From Hirudo medicinalis (taxonomy: Eukaryota; Annelida; Clitellata; Hirudinida; Hirudinidae): a DNA stretch of 11,501 nt. The stretch spans positions 137,549 through 149,049 of the forward strand of contig MPNW01000451.1 in assembly GCA_011800805.1 (NCBI GenBank). The letters are read 5' to 3'. The notes under the pieces are model-generated. The model saw only the letters and a list, made by a program, of their open reading frames with translations. It had not been told where the DNA came from and ran no database searches. The translations under genes were made by a program, and so were the position numbers. Below, piece by piece: positions 8,876 through 11,501 of the stretch (within the stretch, counting starts at the first letter, position 1; each line of letters starts with the position of its first letter).

Positions 8876-9925
8876 GTTCTCCAATTTGTTTGCGAACATT
8901 TGTTGAAAAATTTCAATTAATTACAGAAATATTTTCGTACATTGCTACGGACCGATTATAAGCTTCAAGACATTAAGTTTATAGTTAATATAAACTTCAA
9001 TGTACTTACTGCTCCCGAATGAGTCAAGCGCCTTACAAGATGGATGAATTCGTTGTCTGCGAAGAATTCAATTTGCAATATTTCATGTGCTATTTATTTC
9101 TTTGTTATTAATAACAACGAACAAATATTCATAATCGCATTGTAATGATCCAAACACAAACAATGCGTACAATGCATTGTGAGGCCAATGGCAGCGAATT
9201 ACATCCAAACTTGAGTCATTGAGAAGAAGTGAAGGATCAAGGAAGTGTTCAAATGTTGGGCATTAAAGTCTTGTAATTAATCAAGTGATGTTCTTGAGAT
9301 CCCTTGATGGAGCTTTAATGGTCCGTGAACTGAAGCACGAAAATGATCGATGAGCATGGAAGGAATAAATTCTTTTTAAACTTAATCCTATAGAGATGTC
9401 TTTGCCCTTTCAGAGTTCTTTGAGATTTCAAAATCCGAAAAAAAAGACAATAAACCACATTTTCAAAACTAAAGTGTACTGGGTTAAAGAAAATTTAATG
9501 CATATTTCAGTATTTTCAAGTCACTTCAAATTTAATGTCTGCCCTACGATATTTTTATTAATTAGTTTTTTTTCTGTGGAGTCCAGAATTCATGAGCATT
9601 GAAATAGTTGGAAGAGTGTCATTTTAAAGAAATAAAAGCAAGTGCAATTTCACTTTACAACGGGAAATACAGAGTCATTAAATTTGAAAGCTTGGGATGT
9701 ACGTGATATTCGCCTCATCTTGCCCTGAACGTGAGCCATTTGAGTCGTCAAACAATTAAATTCAAATCATTTCAAAAACTCTGCTTCTGACTTCTCATAT
9801 GAAATATGTTTTCTTTTAGTGCTCAACTTTAAAGATTTTGTTTACATTTTCTATCACTATAAATACGAATTTTTGCATCGGAAATATGAGGAGGCAGTTT
9901 CTATTTGTGGGCGACTGACTACGAC

Positions 9926-9927
<2 letters not shown>
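8876..9927. other. Intergenic or intronic AT-rich sequence
   Basis: I see no gene on the plus strand. I also see no minus-strand segment resembling the TM3-TM7 part of the second receptor, whose continuation would be expected in this direction. Plus-strand AATAAA hexamers at 9364, 9449 and 9631 are alternative poly(A) signals for the upstream receptor. If the second receptor is intact, this stretch probably belongs to its first intron. Confidence 0.4.

Positions 9928-9963
<36 letters not shown>
9928..9963. repeat. (ATA)12 trinucleotide microsatellite
   Basis: Twelve uninterrupted ATA units, 36 bp in all. A perfect array of this length is likely to be length-polymorphic. It starts a roughly 480-bp cluster of simple repeats next to the second receptor exon. 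Confidence 0.95.
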
Positions 9964-9980
9964 GTGGACGGATGATTTAA

Positions 9981-10140
9981 AATGAATAAATGAATGAATG
10001 CATGAATTAATGTATGAATTAATGATTGAATGAATGAATGATGAATGAATGAATGAATGAATGTATGATGAATGAATGGATGAATGAATGAATGAATGAA
10101 TGAATGAATGAATGTATGAATGAATGAATGTATGAATGGA
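9981..10140. repeat. (GAAT)n tetranucleotide microsatellite, imperfect
   Basis: About 160 bp are built from GAAT/ATGA units with scattered TATG, CATG and AATT variants and occasional one-base phase slips (GATGAATG). The longest clean runs are in the later part of the array (about 10080-10112). On the minus strand the array is translated through as an Ile/His/Ser/Phe-rich open frame (9816-10286), which is a repeat artefact. Confidence 0.92.
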
Positions 10141-10229
10141 CGATTAAAGAACAACGTGGAAGACGGATGGGTCATGGAAAGCAATCGGCTCGAAGGAATG
10201 ATAAAAGGATGAAATATCGCTGTGGGATT

Positions 10230-10269
10230 GATGATGACGACGACGACGACGACGATGACGATAATGATG
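10230..10269. repeat. GAC/GAT trinucleotide repeat
   Basis: GATGATGACGACGACGACGA begins a run of GAC units flanked by GAT variants. The run continues into GATGACGATAATGATG. On the minus strand it reads as Ile/Val-rich low complexity. There is no sign that it is exonic. Confidence 0.85.
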
Positions 10270-10334
10270 TTTACGATCCTTCTCATGACTGAGTGACATT
10301 AGAATCAATTAATTTAGTTTAAAAAAAAAAGTTA

Positions 10335-10412
10335 TTCAATCAACCAACCAACCAATCAATCAACCCCAACAAATCAATCAATCAATCAATCAACCAACCA
10401 ATCAATCAATCG
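10335..10412. repeat. AATC/AACC tetranucleotide repeat in the putative intron of the second GPCR
   Basis: Imperfect TCAA-based tetranucleotides alternate AATC and AACC, with a short interruption (CCCCAACAAA) near 10363-10372. On the minus strand the array reads GATTGATTGG and lies roughly 30 bases inside the intron predicted to begin at 10441. A poly-A run (10320-10330) adjoins its left edge. Confidence 0.9.
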
Positions 10413-10432
10413 ATTAAAACATTCCCAGCGTC

Positions 10433-10445
10433 CATACCTACCGGT
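10433..10445 (-). other. Splice donor ending the first coding exon of the second GPCR
   Basis: Read on the minus strand, the sequence is ACCG/GTAGGTATGG. A donor with GT at 10441-10440 (GTAGGT) ends the exon at 10442 in phase 1. An alternative four bases further on (GTAG/GTATGG, GT at 10437-10436) gives phase 2. The first fits GPCR homology better, because it allows a Gly codon before the Trp usually found after TM2 in peptide receptors. Beyond this point receptor similarity stops and the frame runs into the tetranucleotide repeat. Confidence 0.65.
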
Positions 10446-10895
10446 GTAAATGTTGTCGAGCAGGGTTATCGGGAGGACGAATATGCACACAAGAATGTCG
10501 GCCACGGCCAGATTGGCCAAGAAGATGTTGGTGGTCGTCTTCATGTAAGGCAGACACAGGATGACCACGACGACCAAGAAGTTGCTGATGAAGCCAACAA
10601 CTGCAACTGTCACGTAGGCTATGACGAGGATGATGACGGTCTGGTTCGTCTGCTTGAGAGGGGGCCATGGCTTTTCGGGCAGAAAAGGAGTTGGATCAGA
10701 GGTTAAGGTCTGAGCCAAGGAATCGTTAGGGCTTGGATTCCAAGTTGTGTCTTGCCAGTAAGGATGGTCATCGGCGGCGAGAGGAGAGGTTGCCCGATAT
10801 GGGGTTGAGGCTGCCCCGGGTGGAGTGAATTCCCAGTAGTTGTGGGTAGGTTCCAAACCAGTCGGGGTGATCGGATGGCGGGTGAGTTGTAGCAT
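10442..10895 (-). CDS. Class A neuropeptide GPCR, first coding exon (partial)
   Basis: This encodes the N-terminal 151 codons plus one base of a rhodopsin-like receptor. Residues 1-85 form a Pro/Thr-rich extracellular tail without a signal peptide. It has sequons at N57 (NDS) and N84 (NQT). TM1 is about 86-114 with the GFISN motif (G101, N105). TM2 is about 122-146, containing NLAVADILV with the conserved Asp D133, followed by LPITLLDNIYTG. This TM2 end is typical of peptide receptors in the NPFF/SIFamide/orexin-like neighbourhood. I cannot choose among these without the rest. The ATG follows a run of seven A, giving A at -3. Everything from TM3 on is missing here and must be in later exons to the left, if the gene is intact. 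It converges on the NPF-type receptor gene. Remaining uncertainty: it could be a truncated copy rather than an exon. Confidence 0.72.
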
Positions 10896-11382
10896 TTTTT
10901 TTGTCGAGAATGCGAAGGCGCTTCTTTAGCGGCTGTCTGCTTATTTCGGTTTTCTGATTTCTAGTATTTGCTTTGAAATTGTTTCAGACGAAAGTACGAA
11001 ATTCGGTTTGAAATCTTCGCAGAGATTTTTCTTCCAGAAGTCAAGAATGGTCGACAAAGATGCGATCAATTGACTCGAAAACACGATGAATTCGAGAGGA
11101 AAAAAGTCCTTCTTAGTTTTTGAAGTCATCCAATCAGATTCCAATCCAACGATTTGAGATCTTCGGTTGATCTTTGACCCCGGGCAAATGGGATCTGATA
11201 CTTGGCTGAAACAGATAGAAAAGCTGACAAGATTTACAGAGAAAATCGAAATTTAAATTTCTGAATTCACGAAAAACCAGAGAGGAAAAAATAGACAACA
11301 AATTTATCGATTAGATTTAGAAATGCTGGTGGCACTTTGAAATGTTTCAAGAATTGCAATCTGGGTCGTTGGATTCAATTTG
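10896..11382. other. Upstream flank / 5' UTR of the second GPCR
   Basis: No gene is recognised. A minus-strand frame at 10941-11144 is short, polar and unlike any family I know. If real, it would be an upstream ORF or chance. No TATA box or initiator is convincing on the minus strand. Confidence 0.4.
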
Positions 11383-11468
11383 ATTTTTGTTGTTTTTTGT
11401 TTTGTTTGTTTGTTTGTTTGTTTGTGTGTTTGTTTTTTTTGTTTTTTTTTATTGTTGTTTTTTTTGTT
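11383..11468. repeat. TTTG tetranucleotide / poly-T tract
   Basis: TTTG units (five in a row around 11401-11424) are embedded in T-rich sequence with runs of 8-9 T. On the minus strand this is AAAC/poly-A and gives a Lys/Asn/Gln/Thr-rich spurious open frame. It lies about 500 bases upstream of the second GPCR start. Confidence 0.9.
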
Positions 11469-11501
11469 CTGACTGCTTCGACGTCCTGACAAGTCGCTAA
11501 T

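Noticed and set aside
9816..10286. 156-codon minus-strand open frame rich in Ile, His, Ser and Phe
   Set aside because: Most of it is the translation of the ATA, GAAT and GAC simple repeats, with no protein-family character. Its stop-free length comes from the repeats.
10386..10441. C-terminal extension of the second GPCR frame past the donor
   Set aside because: Residues after about 152 lose receptor similarity and run into the tetranucleotide repeat before a stop, which is best explained as intron read-through.
11304..11492. Lys/Asn/Gln/Thr-rich minus-strand frame
   Set aside because: It is the translation of the AAAC/poly-A tract, a low-complexity artefact.

Overview
The window is eukaryotic genomic DNA, most likely from a protostome invertebrate. 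It is AT-rich, has long non-coding stretches, carries many micro- and minisatellites, and shows GT/AG-type splice signals. Both recognisable coding segments are class A (rhodopsin-like) neuropeptide GPCRs of families known from bilaterian animals. The first resembles protostome neuropeptide F (NPF)/NPY-like receptors. I cannot name a species. An arthropod or another ecdysozoan is plausible, but that is inference.

Layout. 1-3729 is AT-rich non-coding DNA with a few moderately GC-richer patches and one very good splice-donor match at 1872. 3730-4178 holds two tandem arrays (31-bp and 14-bp units), and 4481-4576 holds an 8-bp minisatellite. 4577-6626 is non-coding DNA that probably includes the promoter or 5' UTR of the next gene. 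6635-8284 is an uninterrupted 549-codon plus-strand ORF for a complete seven-transmembrane NPF/NPY-type receptor with an unusually long third intracellular loop. 8285-9927 is its 3' flank. 9928-10412 is a dense cluster of simple repeats: ATA, GAAT, GAC and AATC/AACC. 10442-10895, on the minus strand, is the first coding exon of a second peptide GPCR (N-terminus, TM1 and TM2), ending at a good splice donor. 10896-11501 is its upstream flank, with a TTTG/poly-T tract.

Relationship of the genes. The two receptors point toward each other. The second needs TM3-TM7 exons farther left on the minus strand, and I found none in the 2.1-kb gap. Either its later exons lie beyond the first receptor, so that the intronless-looking NPF-type receptor is nested antisense in its intron, or the second copy is truncated. 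That arrangement, and the in-frame, possibly spliceable loop of the first receptor, are the most interesting points. I found no mobile-element protein, RNA gene, CRISPR array or bacterial-type operon.
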